From Morinoia aosen (Eukaryota; Arthropoda; Malacostraca; Amphipoda; Talitridae), in NCBI GenBank assembly GCA_030386875.1, contig CM059573.1:29491891-29555890 (forward strand): DNA of 64,000 bases. Direction: 5' to 3'. Numbering within the stretch: the stretch's first letter is position 1; the number at the start of each line of letters is the position of its first letter. Below the pieces are notes generated by a model. That model saw only the letters and a list, made by a program, of their open reading frames with translations. It did not search any database and was not told the DNA's origin. A program made the translations under genes and the position numbers. This document shows, piece by piece, positions 45,335 through 58,362 of the stretch.

Positions 45335-48300
45335 AGGCTAAGAAAAAATAGCGAAAGTACTGTCAGGAATCGTGAAAGATGAACATGAAAAAATTTGAAA
45401 TAGTGAATGAAGTAGAATATTTCACTTTTGAATTAGCTCCGACAGCGACGTACTTTATAACATTCACAAATTTTGTTTAAAAATTATGTATATAAATTAC
45501 TAATAATTCGCGTCGGTATTTTTCGGATACTCTCTAGTGTGTTGATTTTTTTATGTTTTTTTAACGATGAAATATCACAAGAAATTGCAGGACCGTGAGA
45601 CAATCATTTTTATGGGAACTCTGAACAAGGAAAATTACTCGGACTAAAAATCTCTGAATTAGGTAGTCAAGCTAATTATTGCTCTCTATATTGAGGGCAT
45701 AATTTTTTATGAATAACGATCTCTAAATGTTAGTTAAAGGCAAAATTTATTATATTTTCCTCACTTCATGTTATTGTACTGTGATTCAAGTTTGCAAACA
45801 TGATTTATGGACCTTCAACATCAATTTTCATTGTATCGTTCGTTCGTTTGGAACGCCTTTTGAGGAATGTAAGCAGGTGTTAGAGTGTCCTTGTTCTTCT
45901 TTTTCACTTAAAGTAAAAATTTTGAATATGTGAGGCAAATTTGAATATAAAAAAAAATCAATTAATGAACATTAAAATTCGATCATGTTAGTTCAAAAAT
46001 TCGATATACTCGTTGCCAGCTTCAGTGCTGCGGCTTAAACCGAATAAAAAGTTCGATTTTGGGCTCCACGCTGACGCTTTCTTTAACTTCCTGAAGCTTC
46101 TGTCAAAGCGAGCTCTGAACACTCGACTTCTCCTCCCTAATTCTGGTATAAGTTTCCTAGAAACTCAGTTACTCCACTAATTTTTAGTGGCCTAAGTTGC
46201 CTAATTTGACAACCCCAGCGCTGGAACCACTTCTCAGCTCTGACAAAAATTGGCACCTTTTTGAGCTAAGTCGGCTTCCTTTGAATTTTGTAAATTTTTC
46301 GTGGCTTGTCCTATGGGAAAGGTATTTTCAGTCGTGGACAAATTAGAAGTGCTGTTTATCATTAGGAGACCGTGGAGGTATATTATACGCTGGGTACAAC
46401 CTTAACTCGTGTAAGCATTCTGTTATGATGTTTATCGAAGAAACGTATCCTTCACTCAAACAGACAACGCACTACATGGATAATTTATTCGAGAAGGAAA
46501 AATTTAACAAATACTTGGTGTGAGAGTTTCAAGAAGGATTTTTTGTCGAATACCTTGATACTCGGCATGACGGGAGAGAATTCCCTCTTTGGTTCAGAGT
46601 TGAGTATTCAAGAATATTTCTTCCAACATTTTTTCAGCATCGTCTACTAGAGCGACCATTATACAGTCCTCCATCACGACGAACGACAAACAGCTCTTCG
46701 GCGACAGGCAAACAGCCTCAGCACAGGGCCCGCACTTCGCTGAAGGATGGTTCTGCATCCGTGAGCATCTGCGCTCATCTCGTGTCGCGTACGGATGAGA
46801 ATAGCTGAAGAGGCAGAGTATGGCTGTGTATAGACAAGCATTTGCGTGAGGTAGTGTACACACGGGTCTAGTTGACTCATATATAGATCCGTGCATTGTT
46901 TAATTGTATTTATGCAATAAACGTGACTTTGAAACGGGCGAGCTTTATTCAAATGTAAAGTTGTTCCAAAACTTCGTTTTCCAACATTCCTGACAATGTC
47001 TCTCAGCTCGCGAGAGTGCTAAAGTGATCATTGTACTCACATAGGCAATCAGTACTCCTGAATTTGTTAGATCAAAGACTTTTATAAGGCATAACATCCA
47101 TTCGGAAAGATTCATGGTTCATGCATCAGTCTAGACCCGACCAATAGCCAACCACTTGCAATCGTTTTTGCTGATTTTGAAGGAAGTTCAATTTCTGTGC
47201 TATAATTTCAGTCACTTTCCGGGTTGTAACATTAGAATTATTTATGTGCGATCAGCCATAACAGGATATGGCGTAGTTTCACTTTCAAAAAGTGGGTAAA
47301 CCTATCAAACATCACAGGTCTCTTCATGCAGTTGTATGCTACTGATAAAACTTCCACCATTTCGAATGCAAAATGTTGAAAATATCCTTCCCTTATATTT
47401 ATTTCGTAAATCGTTTCGTGAAATATTGATGCATATTCAAGTAACTAACATAGGATGATAAAAAAAATATATCCGTTTTTTCTAAGTTAGTATGTACTCA
47501 ATCCATATATCATTTATTTGCTTTGACTGCAATAGCTACAGAAGCTCGGTGAAATTCTGATAAACTTGGGAATGAAACTTAGCTCCGCATTTAAAACATG
47601 CAAATCAGTAATTTAACATGATGCCAATAAATAATGATTAGGTATAATTTCTCGACCCAGGATGAATAAACTCCAAACATTTGTGTAGCACGAATTTTTT
47701 TTTTTACATTAAAAATTGATTATACCTTAGGAACATTCTGCTACAGCTTAGCCTTATTACCTCGTTCAGGACTTTGAGCGCGTGTATGCTGAGTAATATG
47801 AAACAAAAATTAATGAATTGGCATTCACAACACCATTATATTGTAGTTAAGTTGTAGATCAGCTTAACATTGTAGATCAGCTTCCCTATCCCGAGCAACA
47901 ACCGTGATGCTTCAGTGTTCACGAAAGGCAAGTAGACATCTAAGCCTAGACTTTGGATGAAGCTAAGTGACGATCAATCTTTTTCTAAGTCACAGAAACC
48001 AAAGAGTTGGTTCATTTGACATCAAAGTGCAACAGCTTTTGCAGCCCAGTTAGAGCATGAGCTCCACCGATCACTGATTAAATGTTCTCGCGCGCAAAAC
48101 TGGAATGAATCGTCATTTTTTGTGAGCTTGAAAGTTGTGAGATGTCTATGGTCCACTCCCCATTACCGGAGGAATTCTTCGTTGTGGTAGGGAGATAGAG
48201 TAATGTGATTTCAAGAACTCTAACAGTAGTCAGGGTTACTTGCCGTGTTATAAAACTGTTGAGAGTAGTGTAATTTGAGAACATTTTATTGGCTCTATTG

Positions 48301-49270
48301 TTTTTTACTAACAAACGCCAATGATCACTCCTGAATAACAGCGTCATGATGATTTAGCGTCATGATGACATCACAGTTTCAAACTAATAAAGCACAATGC
48401 AGTGATTTGTAGCTTTTCAATACTTCTAACTTGCTATGTAGGGACTGACACCTGGAAAAGGAGAGAAATTACGGGGCAAATCATCAATTTTTAGATGGAG
48501 TTCGGCAACCTAACTTCCTGCCAAGATTTTACTTCTGGCGAACGACAACTTCCAACAAATGTACGAAGTTCGAACGTGGTCGTCTTATAAATCTTTGTTT
48601 TTCTTGTGGTGTTGAAAATCCTCACTTTGGCTGTTTGAAGAACATTACTATGAAGTGTCCATGCTGTACTTGGGAGTTACTGCTTGAATATTTGGTTTTC
48701 AAGTTTTTTAATTTAACGCGAAAAACTAAACGCTTTTCAAGGCGGCAGGTCTTTTCTAAACACTGATTTTAAAAATACGCGTCATGAGTTTTGAGGAAAG
48801 CGCTCATTTTTCTTAATCAAGAGTGTTCCTCTGAATTTTTTTAATTACCTTGGGCGGAATATCTATGACGTCAATACCATTCTTGGAGGTCTAATGATAG
48901 TCTTTGTGAATTAGTATGGATCAAGAATTGAACATTGTTGTCACGTTTGCTGGAAACTAATGAATAGCAACGTAATATGGAAGTATATGTTGCACATGTA
49001 TATTAATTCAATTAAAACGCTTGTAACTCACCTTCTTGGTGGATTATCAATTTCTTAAGCAAAACTCAACACAATCATAACTTTGAACAAGCACTTCTGT
49101 AATACTAAAAAGCATTTTGAAAACAATTTCTGCTGCGTTTGAATTTTCAGCATATTTAGACTAAAATTGGAATATTGATTCTAAATCTGTAGTTAGTTTC
49201 TTTCTAGTACATCTAGTGCTATCTCTACAGCTTACACACCCGATAAGCAAAATTCCACTCGTTAGCTGTA
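45335..49270. other. Gene-poor stretch
   Basis: The open frames (46594-46896 minus, 46674-46952 minus, 48078-48347 minus, 45727-45933 plus) show no known domain. A patch near 46860-46990 with catatatag, aataaa and a ccaaca end is LTR-like, but no matching start was found. Nothing else is supported. Confidence 0.4.
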
Positions 49271-49630
49271 GTAAAACTTGCCACCTGATAACGATTTGAC
49301 TCATCTATGTAGAGCTATGAGGCAGCCATTTGTTATCCCCACGGTTTGGCGAAAGCAAAGAGATCATTCCGCAGACTGTTGCTTTATTTCAGTGAAAACA
49401 TCAGGAGTTAACAAGAGAAGTAAAATTGAAATAGAATATCCCAATATACTGTCAGCTAAAAGTCCAATGGCTAATTCAGCCGCAATTCCAGTGGCAGTTC
49501 TTGAACAACTTCCTCCTCTAGAAGATTTGTGTGATGAAGAACACAGTGACAGCAATGATGCAGAGTTTTACAGTTTTAGTTTAACGCAGTTTTGCACAGT
49601 TCGTAGGGATTTGATCAGCAAGAGTTAAAG
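49270..49630 (+). pseudogene. N-terminal relic of a multi-copy insect gene family, copy 1
   Basis: The frame 49278-49628 reads VWRKQRDHSADCC, then VNKRSKIEIEYPNILSA and an acidic end (DLCDEEHSDSNDAE). The pattern VWRExxDHxxDCYFC...K.KI.YPxIxSA is that of a protein family I recall as being present in very many copies in insect and some cnidarian genomes, of unknown function and probably transposon-associated. The second Cys of the pair is replaced (DCCFI). The coding part after the acidic stretch does not follow, so this is a truncated copy. A second relic lies at 51410-53430. Confidence 0.6.
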
Positions 49631-51409
49631 GATTTAGCGCGTAATTTGAGCCTGTCAAAAAATACTTCAGGAATACTAGCATTAAAACTGAAAAAAATAA
49701 ACATGCTTGAAAAGGAGTGAAGGTTTCATAGTTTTGAACCAGAGAAAGTACATTCCTGCAGTACTTTCTAAATGACTGTGGTTTCATGCTTTGAAATTTT
49801 TACTCTATTTCACAATAAAAAATTTAAATATTCCAGTCATGCCTATTTCTTTCAACTTTTTACAAAACAAGCACTGCAACTCTTATGACAAATATTTTGC
49901 ATATTTTTTAGGAAAATGAAAATCCTATAGTTCAATAACTTACCGCGATAAAGAAAAATGAAATTAGTTTTGAAAATAGCACCCAAAAACTACTTAGTGA
50001 CCACTGTCAAGCATAACTCGACAAAAATTACGTTCCCGAGACTAGTCTTCAACAATTCCGTTTAATAAATGCCAGTAACTAAGTATGTATAATGCGGGTG
50101 CCAGAAAAAAAGATCAAATCACGAGGTCTGATCACTGTTAAGTGAAGAGTGATAACACTAGTCAAAATTAAAAACGACGGGTGTCATATAGCATGAGGTC
50201 TACCGCCACTTACATATCGCCTACGCAGGTGCAGTTTGAGATGTACAAATTAAGAGTTTATCGCTAAAATAAAAGTATGGAAATGAGTAGTATCTATTAG
50301 TCACTTAACCTTATGCTATAGTACTAGTTAGAGGTCGATCTCCTGCTATAGTGTGGTAGACCTCACGCTATACCAGCATCAAACAACGGACAGCAACCAT
50401 AATCTAATATTTAATGCCGAATAAAAATTTTTAATTAGGTATTTAAGAGGGGTTCGCAACCTTCAATAGAGAAAGAGAGAGAAAGAAATCAGAAAATTAG
50501 AAAGGACAGGTTCAAGGAAAGAGAGAAATAAGATAGAGAGAACTCCCACTCTGCATTGGTTTGATCAACATGAGGATAATAATGACTAACTGCGATTCAA
50601 TTATTTCGGATAAAGTAAACACATGAGTTAAATAAGTTGACATTATTGTGAATCAGCACACATCACTGCAGGACTATATAAATGAATGATATGATTTCTT
50701 CCTTCCACCCTATTTTTCTTCCATCATTACAATCAAAGCTTCAAATTTACTTCCTATATGAAATTTATCTATTGCCCATGTGACTGATTCTTCGTATGAA
50801 ACATTGATCAGAATAAAAATGAAGTAAAAATACCATCTGCCTTCCCGACCTTTTAAAATTTTTTAGCCTAGAATTTGCTCTCCGACGTCGGTTCAAAAGT
50901 ATATTTTACACCGCAATTATTGCGAGATTAGTTGATGAAACAGGATCACTCATTAAATAATATATTAAGAAAGCATGAATGACACTTCTCAGCACTCAAA
51001 AAAGAGCGAGAGACCATTTTTACATTCAAAATGACAGGAAATCAATTTCAGCCTTCATTTTTTCTGAAATTCTTCATCGTTACAATTCTTAAAAAAACAC
51101 ACCTATTTAAAAATTCAACAAAAGTCAGGACAGAAATGGATATCTCATGTCATTTTGTACATAAATACGGCCACAAATCTCTTGTATGTTTTGAACGTTG
51201 CACCGATTTATAGTGTGGTTATATTCAATTGAATTTATCATTTAATACATTATACTTCAAAGCTGATGAATATTATATTTTCTTTCAGATATTATAGGTA
51301 CAAGACAGAGTAAAAATAATCTAAACAGATGCTGATAAATATATGCGAGGAATTAACTTTGGCTAAAGAAAAGCGCAGCACAATCCGTCGTGCCAAGAAA
51401 TTATTAAGG
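49631..51409. other. Stretch without recognised gene apart from an inverted repeat
   Basis: There is no open frame with a motif. A purine-rich agagaaa-type tract lies at 50465-50545. The inverted repeat at 50187-50372 is listed separately. Confidence 0.4.
50187..50372. repeat. MITE-like inverted repeat, 186 bp
   Basis: tatagcatgaggtctacc (50187-50204) is complementary to ggtagacctcacgctata (50355-50372) with one mismatch. Inner segments carry further ctatag/ggtc copies. No target duplication was identified. Confidence 0.6.
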
Positions 51410-53430
51410 TGTACTTAAATTTAACGTAAGAGACCAGGAAGAGTCATGGGCTCCTCATGTGTAATGCCAAACATGTGTGAAAACATTGAGCACCTGACAT
51501 GCGAATAAAATGTTCACATGAAGTTGAGCTAGGGGGCCAAGATTTAGCGTGAGCAGAAAGACTTCTAGTGACTGCAATTTCTGTCCACAAGACTTTACAG
51601 GTTGTACTACAGTGCAGATAAAGAAACACGTGGTTGTCCCAAATTTCTATTCAGCAATGCTCCTAGTATAGAGCACTCAAAAGAATTACCTAAGCCCAAG
51701 CCTATAGATCAAGAAACGTGGAGTTCCAACTGTGCAGATAAACATTCTCGTAGTGAAAATGCGAAGCCCAACGATCCAGAGAGCTACAGTAAAGTAATTT
51801 CATTATCTCAAGAAGCTCTAAATGACTTGTGCATGGATCTCTACTTAACCAAAGTCATAAGTGAAATTTTGGCTTCAAGGCATCAAGAAAATAATCTTTT
51901 TGAGAAAGTACTGAAAATACGAGTAATACTATACAGAAAACGTAAAAAGAAGCTGCGTGCATTGTTCACCATGAAGGATGATTTAGGTTTTTGTAATGCC
52001 TGAACCTCGTGCTCTCCGTGGTACAGTGGTTAAGGGATCGGGCTCGTATGCTGGAGTAGCGGGTTCGTATCCCGGGGCTGACGCGGAGATTTTCCCCGTT
52101 GGGTATAAGGGAAAGCTCAAGCACAATACACCACTCAACCCAGGTGTCGGAAATGGGTACCGGCTTTACGAGGGAACCGTCATGGTGTCCTATATATAGG
52201 GTTAGTTATAAGACATTTGAAAAACCAATGCTAAGATCATATGTATCAGGCTTGATTGGAAATAAAGCATCCCAAAGATGCCGATGTTAACCTGTTAACC
52301 TCTTGAGCACTGCATGGAAATACCATCTGATAACACCAACTCCACGGCTACTTTTCATAGATGCATCCAAGGACGGTACCAAAGCTGTTCTGCTACACAA
52401 CGGCAACACTATGTCATCGATCTGTTCCCATAACTTATCTCGCACACTTAAAAGAATCATTTGAAAATCTGAAAGCAATTGTGAGTAGCACACGGTGTGA
52501 TGGCCATAACTGGCATATTTGTGCAGTTTCAAGGTTGTGGCCATGCTTACCGGCTTCAGCTTGCCCACGCTAAATTTTACTGCTTCCTGTGCTCATGGAA
52601 CACTAGAGCAAGAACTGAACATTATATGTACTCAAGGATTGGCCGGTCGAAGAAGAAAATGAGCGAGGAAAACAACATCATGCGCAAACAACTTGTGAAA
52701 AGTGATAGAATTCATTTACGCCTTTGTATATTAACCTTGTTTTATTTAAGCAATTTGTGAAAGCCCTGGAAAAGGATTCCTCCATATCTGCATTTTCTTG
52801 CACATAAATTCAAGTCCCTGAGTCAAGCTAAAACTAAAGAATGTATCTTCATAGGTCGAAAAATTGTACCAAATTCGGAAAATTGTATTTCATGAAGCTT
52901 TCTTCACACATCTCAAGAAGAAAAGCTTGCATTCGATTCATTCAAGAAAGTTTATTATAACTTTCTGGGAAAACCTCTCTGAGGACTATGTGACAGTTGT
53001 GAATGATTGGCTGAGTCGTTAACATGATATGGGATGTAAAACGTCTTCAAAAGTTCGTACGATGTACTCTTATTTGAGTTTTTTGCGGAGAATCTTGGTG
53101 TCTTGAATGATGAATGAACATGGCGAGAGATTCCATCTGGATATTTCAGTGATGAAGCAACGATTCAAGAGAAAACGATTTCCTGGCTTGTTAGCAGACT
53201 ACTGCTGGAATATAAAAAAAGAAGATGTCACTTCACAGACGAGCCCTAGAAGAACGAATGTTTAAATTGACAGGGGCGTATTATTCGAGCATAATTGATA
53301 ATAACAACGTATGGTTTACGATTCCTGGGAATGATGGAGCAATAAAGTCCTGGAACCGTAAAGGAGTAATAAAGTCAGATTCAGAATCAGGACATATTTT
53401 GCCCCGATACAGGTCTTATATAACATCTAC
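51410..53430 (+). pseudogene. Relic of the multi-copy insect gene family, copy 2, with SINE inside
   Basis: Damaged frames follow the family's full order: DQEESWAPHV (about 51430), SDCNFCPQDFTG with KKHVVVPNFYSA (about 51570-51660), and then, in frame 51602-52003, ALNDLCMDLYLTKV...ILASRHQENNL...RKRKKK. The SINE (52011-52288) comes next. After it follow FHRCIQGRYQSC and GVMAITGIFVQFQ, FYCFLCSWNTRARTEHY (52560-52625), FKSLSQAKTKECIFIGRKI (52810-52870), KLAFDSFKKVYYNFLGK (52920-52975) and ADYCWNIKKED (53200-53225). The CxxC and the FLCxWDSRAR motif are conserved in the family. At least five shifts or stops make it a pseudogene. Function unknown; it may be a domesticated or mobile-element gene. 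Confidence 0.7.
52011..52288 (+). mobile_element. tRNA-derived SINE, copy 2 (278 bp)
   Basis: It matches 37091-37369 from gctctccgtgg to the tail ggaaataaagcatcccaaag. The A box is TGGTACAGTGGTTAAGG and the B box GGTTCGTATCC. Flanks aacctcgt (52003-52010) and aacctgtt (52289-52296) abut both ends exactly and match at 6 of 8 positions, a likely target duplication. It interrupts the gene-family relic 51410-53430. Confidence 0.88.
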
Positions 53431-55565
53431 TTTTTCAACCTGAAATTAATGTCGTAATGTGAATAATTTCAGTTGCCTTCCCTAAATATAGATAGTATGA
53501 GTTAGTAATTCACTGCATATTCACATTGTAACCAATGAATTGAGTCTTTTTCCAATATTTTTTTACTGAATAATTAATAGGAATTAAACTCATAGAAAGA
53601 ATGAATGAATCAGCAAACCTGAGGTGACAACAATAGTTTACTATCAAAGAGTGACTCCTTCCAGCATTGATGTTCATTGAGCTAAGGCGTCTTTTCCAAC
53701 AAATGGTGTGCTGAACACTGGCAACAAGCATACATAGCTGAACCTGTTTGATTTTGTTTATTTAAAAAATAAACGTCATCGGATTCTGAAATACGCTTAA
53801 CACCGCTAATTATATTGAACTCGGAATCATTTAGCTCTGAAAAAACACTACATGTTGCTTGATCACTCTGGCCAACGTTGCGCCTTACGTTCTGTCCACG
53901 TTCGCTCTTCCAAAGCCCTCTCTGTTGTTAGGCCTCATCTCATGCCCCAAACCAGCTCCTTGTTCTAGACCTTTCTCGAATAACCGACGCCCAATCCCGT
54001 ACTGAGACTAACACTCGAGAAACTCTCAACATTCTTTTGCATTAATATCTAGATTTTATTACGAAATCCATTACCCTTCTGTCCTGATGTACACCCCCTA
54101 ATTTAGAATTTAACTTTAATAATTCATGTTTCAAAGTCCAATTCTCACCATAAAGTTTTTTTTGAGGAAAAATTTCCATGCTTCACCCCTTTAGCTACCC
54201 TACACACACCTTCTTACTCCACGGGTAACTATCATCTTTTCTCCGCCCCCCCCGCTGCAGGATAATACCCTCGACTGACGCCGTCTTTTCCGCGCTTTAG
54301 TAATGGCTTCATTACACACTCCAAACCGAAGAAAAAATTTAAGACACTAATCGCCCAAATTTTTTTCCCGCAATTTAAATTTTTCCCTAATTAATTAATC
54401 TTTTGAGTACTAAATATCTAATGGCTTAGGAAAATATTTCCAGGGGAAAAGATGTCAGTACCCTGAAATATCAGTTCAATATTATTAGGATGGGTGTTTT
54501 TCGCTTCAACCAGCGTCTAATTCTTTATTTTAAATTTTAAAATTTTGAATCTCTAAAGCTCTAAGCTTGACAAGAAATATTTTCGATATTGAAAATAAGG
54601 TTTGAAATTTTCGAAGAAATCATTTATAAGTTTTGCGCAACTTACCAGAAAACGAACGAAGGCCGGAAAAATCTTGCTCATGGTAAATAGAAAGGTTATT
54701 GGATATGCTGCACGGACCGCGTGACCTGAACTTAAAGGTGATCAATGGTGTTTACGCGACCAGGCTTCTGGAATGTCTAAAAAATGGTTTCAAGAATGCT
54801 ACTAATTTGCCTAATTTTTTTATTTATTTCAAAGTATTCCCTCAATAACAAAATTATTTTAAATAGAAGCACTATAGCCATCTTGGCACAAGAGTAACCG
54901 TCAGTACCCAAAGAGTTAAATAGGAAAAAATTTAAGTTATCTCCAATGACCTACAGTAAATATGTGTAATTATTTCAAGGTATAAGTGTACGGTGCCCTA
55001 TAGCGTGCAATGTTCAATCCTAAGAAACTGCTTTCCTCAAGACACACACTTGTGCCTAATTTTTTCTGGTTGCATTTTCATGTGATTCTATCATCCTCAA
55101 GCGCACAATAAATAATCAGAATATGTAGAATAAAACCAGCCGAGAGAAAATTATAAGTTCTATAATTTAAGTGACTCCATTTCTAAGCTAATTTTATTTC
55201 ACTAAAAGAAACAACACCTGTTCTGGGCTTGTGTACCAACAAGCCTAACCCTGAAACAGTTGTTGTTTTGATTACTGTTCTCCTTAAGTCACCTGCAGAT
55301 TAAGAACGCAATTGAGCTCTGCCAAAAATGACCAGATTCGGCAGGGTTCAGCACTTGGTCCTCAGGCAAAGAGGCTTCATCAGCACTCCTTGGTTTTTGG
55401 GCATTTGGTTTTTCAGCGTCGTTATGAATCTGCTACCTGTGACCTTACTTTAAGACATTTTCTTTCAAGAATTCTGTTCATGTGTATTACACTACACCAA
55501 AAAAAGGGATGTCAACAAACTTAAAGGGATGAGTAACTGTTATTCATGAAAAACCTTATCTCTTC
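53431..55565. other. Gene-poor stretch
   Basis: Short open frames only (53510-53731 minus, 55312-55524 plus). A C-run lies at 54245-54252. No repeat or gene supported. Confidence 0.4.
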
Positions 55566-55800
55566 GTGAAGCTCCAAGCTGAAGAGCGGCGCCGGGGCAG
55601 CTCTGCGCTCTCTTGGCCTAACGCGGCATCGGGAGGTTCCAGCAGCGAGTCCACGCCTTTTCTGTCTTCGCACCACGCAGTGAGACGATGCGGCGGGCCT
55701 GTACTCCTCGGGCGACGAGCGTCCCTTGCGCTCTACTGCACGGAGGGACGGCCTTCTAAGCACGTCCTGTATTGTGAGTTGGGAAGTAATTGCAGTGCGG
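55566..55800. other. GC- and CpG-rich island
   Basis: An abrupt 235-bp stretch with many CpG steps (gagcggcgccggggcagctc, gacgatgcggcggg, cgggcgacgagcg) stands out in AT-rich DNA. Both strands are open for about 97-104 codons (55566-55880 plus; 55521-55814 minus), as expected from GC richness. It could be the promoter or first exon of an unseen gene, or transposon sequence. Confidence 0.5.
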
Positions 55801-55839
55801 TGTTGTCTTTTCATCTCAGTGTTTCGATTATTTTTGGTA

Positions 55840-56105
55840 ATTGCCAGTCCGAACAGATATTCCCAGTCAGAAATTTATAGTCTGACCGACGATAATTTAC
55901 GTCTGAATTTACCGGCAATTATCATCTTCTTCTTCCTATAAACCGACGATATATCGTCGGGATTAGTGCCGCGAATGTCTCATATTATCGTCCGATTAAC
56001 GTTAAATTATCGGTTTTTATCGTACATTTTGACGAAGACCGACGATATTAACCAGTTAATTACCGGTAGTTAAACGGTTATTATAAACGGGTCTTCGTTC
56101 AAAAC
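55840..56105. repeat. Nested palindromes
   Basis: ccgacgatatatcgtcgg (55943-55960) is a perfect 18-bp palindrome. ttttgacgaagacc (56027-56040) pairs with ggtcttcgttcaaaa (56090-56104) around a 49-base loop that itself contains gttaattaccggtagttaaac. The surrounding sequence repeats gacgat, ccgataa and gttaa half-sites. It looks like a compact foldback element. Confidence 0.65.
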
Positions 56106-57149
56106 TTACGATAATTTCCGTTAATTAAACGTTTAAAATGACTACTCTAACCACTATATTCCGGGAGATTCATAAGCAGTGCAACGATTATTCCCAAAAA
56201 TTGCGAATTGCTTCCAAAAACAAAAAGCCACACCTCGTGATACGCATCTGACCAATTACCGTGAATTTGAGGACTTCACACAAATTACCGAAATTACTTA
56301 TTTAAATTCAACAAATTTGTTTTATACTGTATATATTTCATCAAGTTTCTTACAAATTGCGATAATTGAACAGATTAGTATAACAGGGTGAGGCCTATTG
56401 TAACAAGTAACAATGCATTATTAGAAAAAATAGCTGCGATGCAGATGAATGCTAAAGTAAAAGGGCTCAAATTGTCTTCTTCATCTTAGAACACGAGACA
56501 ATTACGAGAAGTCTCACAGTAGAATATAAGGTTGTTCCGAATCGCCACTGATTTATAAATAGGTTAAAACATTACAGATGTTTAAAATATATTTTTATTT
56601 CATTTGCAACAGCCGACATTTGACTACTGAAATATATTCTTACAAAAATATCTTCGGCACGCAAAGAATTCCATCAATGGTTGTTTGTAAGATTCATCAC
56701 TGCAAACACTACGTATATAACTTTCATTTAAAATTAACTACCACTACAAAAGGACTCATCAAACAACCGATTACAACATTTTTTTTTACCAATTTCAAAT
56801 TAAGTTTGCACACTTCCATTCTTAAAAATAAAAAAAAATCCCACCAAAATTTAGATAAAACATATTATCGTATATGTTAAAAAGAAGCTCACTTTACTTA
56901 CTGTACTCGTATATTTAGTCCATATGTAATTTGTCCCTTTTATTGACAGCTTGTAAGCTATTTTGCTGTTAGAGTAATTTGTTTTACCAATTGATAAGGA
57001 ATGATCAACACGTCAGAATGGAATATCGAGTTAGGCAAAGTATATTGCAATAGTAAGTTCGCTTATGGCAATTTTATCGGATTCCTTGGACCATAACTCT
57101 TGGACTCTTACCACAAAGTGTACGATATCTTCCAACATTTATATTTCAC
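56106..57149. other. Stretch without recognised gene
   Basis: An open frame at 56578-56880 (100 codons, plus) is Lys/Thr/Tyr-rich owing to AT content and has no motif. Nothing else is supported. Confidence 0.4.
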
Positions 57150-57416
57150 TTATGTTCCCCTGAGTGTTCCACAAAGCATAGATTTATAATGATTTTTCAA
57201 AGAAATATTACACCACTCACAGTAACTGCAGTTTGGATTATCATTCCATTTCAGGTAAGTTTTTAATTCGGGTACACTGAGCCAGTCATCTCTATCTGAC
57301 TGTGTATAGAACTTTCGTTTTCTAGAAGATGATTCTGTTTGGTCATTTATTAGGGGAACAGGATCAGCATTCCGAAGCAACAATAATAACACTAACATAA
57401 CAAAATATTTACACAA
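57150..57416 (-). pseudogene. hAT transposase zinc-finger fragment
   Basis: The 88-codon frame contains RKRKFYTQSDRDDWLSVPEL, then KTYLKW, NPNCSYCEWCNISLKNHYKS. This follows the N-terminal BED/TTF-type finger of hAT transposases (RxxWLxxPxxKxWLxxxxxxxxxAxCxxCxxxLxxHxSxLxxH): two Cys and a His are present, but the last His region has drifted. The rest of a transposase does not follow. A likely hAT terminus (58349-58362) lies on the expected 5' side. Confidence 0.6.
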
Positions 57417-58348
57417 GTCTCATTAACCAATAGAAAAACTTAGATGGCATCGCTGTAAATCTTCAGCTTCCAAAACGTAAAGTAAATATTCAAATTAGAA
57501 AAATACTGAATGCGTAACAGCATGTTACAAAGTTAGCTTATGTGACGCAAATAAATTATGACAATACAAATAAATGAAAATAATAATAATTATAGTTGTT
57601 TTGGAACAATGCAATCATGAGTGTTGGATGCATAAACGATAACATCTCAAGCCAAGAGAGAAACAAGCTAAATCTCAAGAATACTCAACCAAGACGCTCC
57701 AAATTTGCATATGGGACTCTAAAAGTGTAAAACCACTGGTTAATAGGTCACCACGGTATAAGAAACAAAAACTAGGCCAGCCGCACATTTTTAGCACCTC
57801 TTAAACATAAAGCGCACAAGTAACTAATCTTCAAAAACACATCTACGGTGTGCTTCTTTTGCCTAAGATAACACATTAAAAAATATCAGAATTCACAATT
57901 TAATATATAGGAGTAAAAACCACACTTTTAATGCACAATTCGAGTTAATGAAGAAAGTGTTGACTGCGGAGTATTCGCTCAGTCACAAGTCATCAGCAAT
58001 AGTCACAAGGTCACTGACAGCCTTCTATTCCTCTAATTGAGCGAACTCTTCGATTCTCGAGCCTGAGCATTGATTTGAGACTGTTCACTGTTCCGAAGTG
58101 AATCTTGTTGTAAGTCTAACAAGTTTGATCCACGTTCCAACTTAGTGAAATTGCCTCATTTGTTGTTAAGGAGATATTTTCTGTTCTGCGTCATGATATA
58201 TTCACTCGAATAACCATACCAGGTTTCACAACATTTTCGTGAAAAATAATATTTAGCTAAATTCTCTTAAATTTAGTCGATTTCCCGAGAGTTTCCCCCA
58301 TTTCCCCAGACGACTACCGTTTCCTCCAGGTTTAGGAAGAATCCCCAT

Positions 58349-58362
58349 CAGTGGCAGCCCTG
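58349..58362 (-). repeat. Putative hAT terminal repeat
   Basis: The minus strand reads CAGGGCTGCCACTG, a typical hAT-type end, about 930 bp upstream of the zinc-finger fragment at 57150-57416. The matching left end was not found. Confidence 0.45.

Noticed and set aside
46590-47000. Solo LTR ending in ccaaca after an aataaa
   Set aside because: No matching TGTTG-type start and no target duplication were found upstream.
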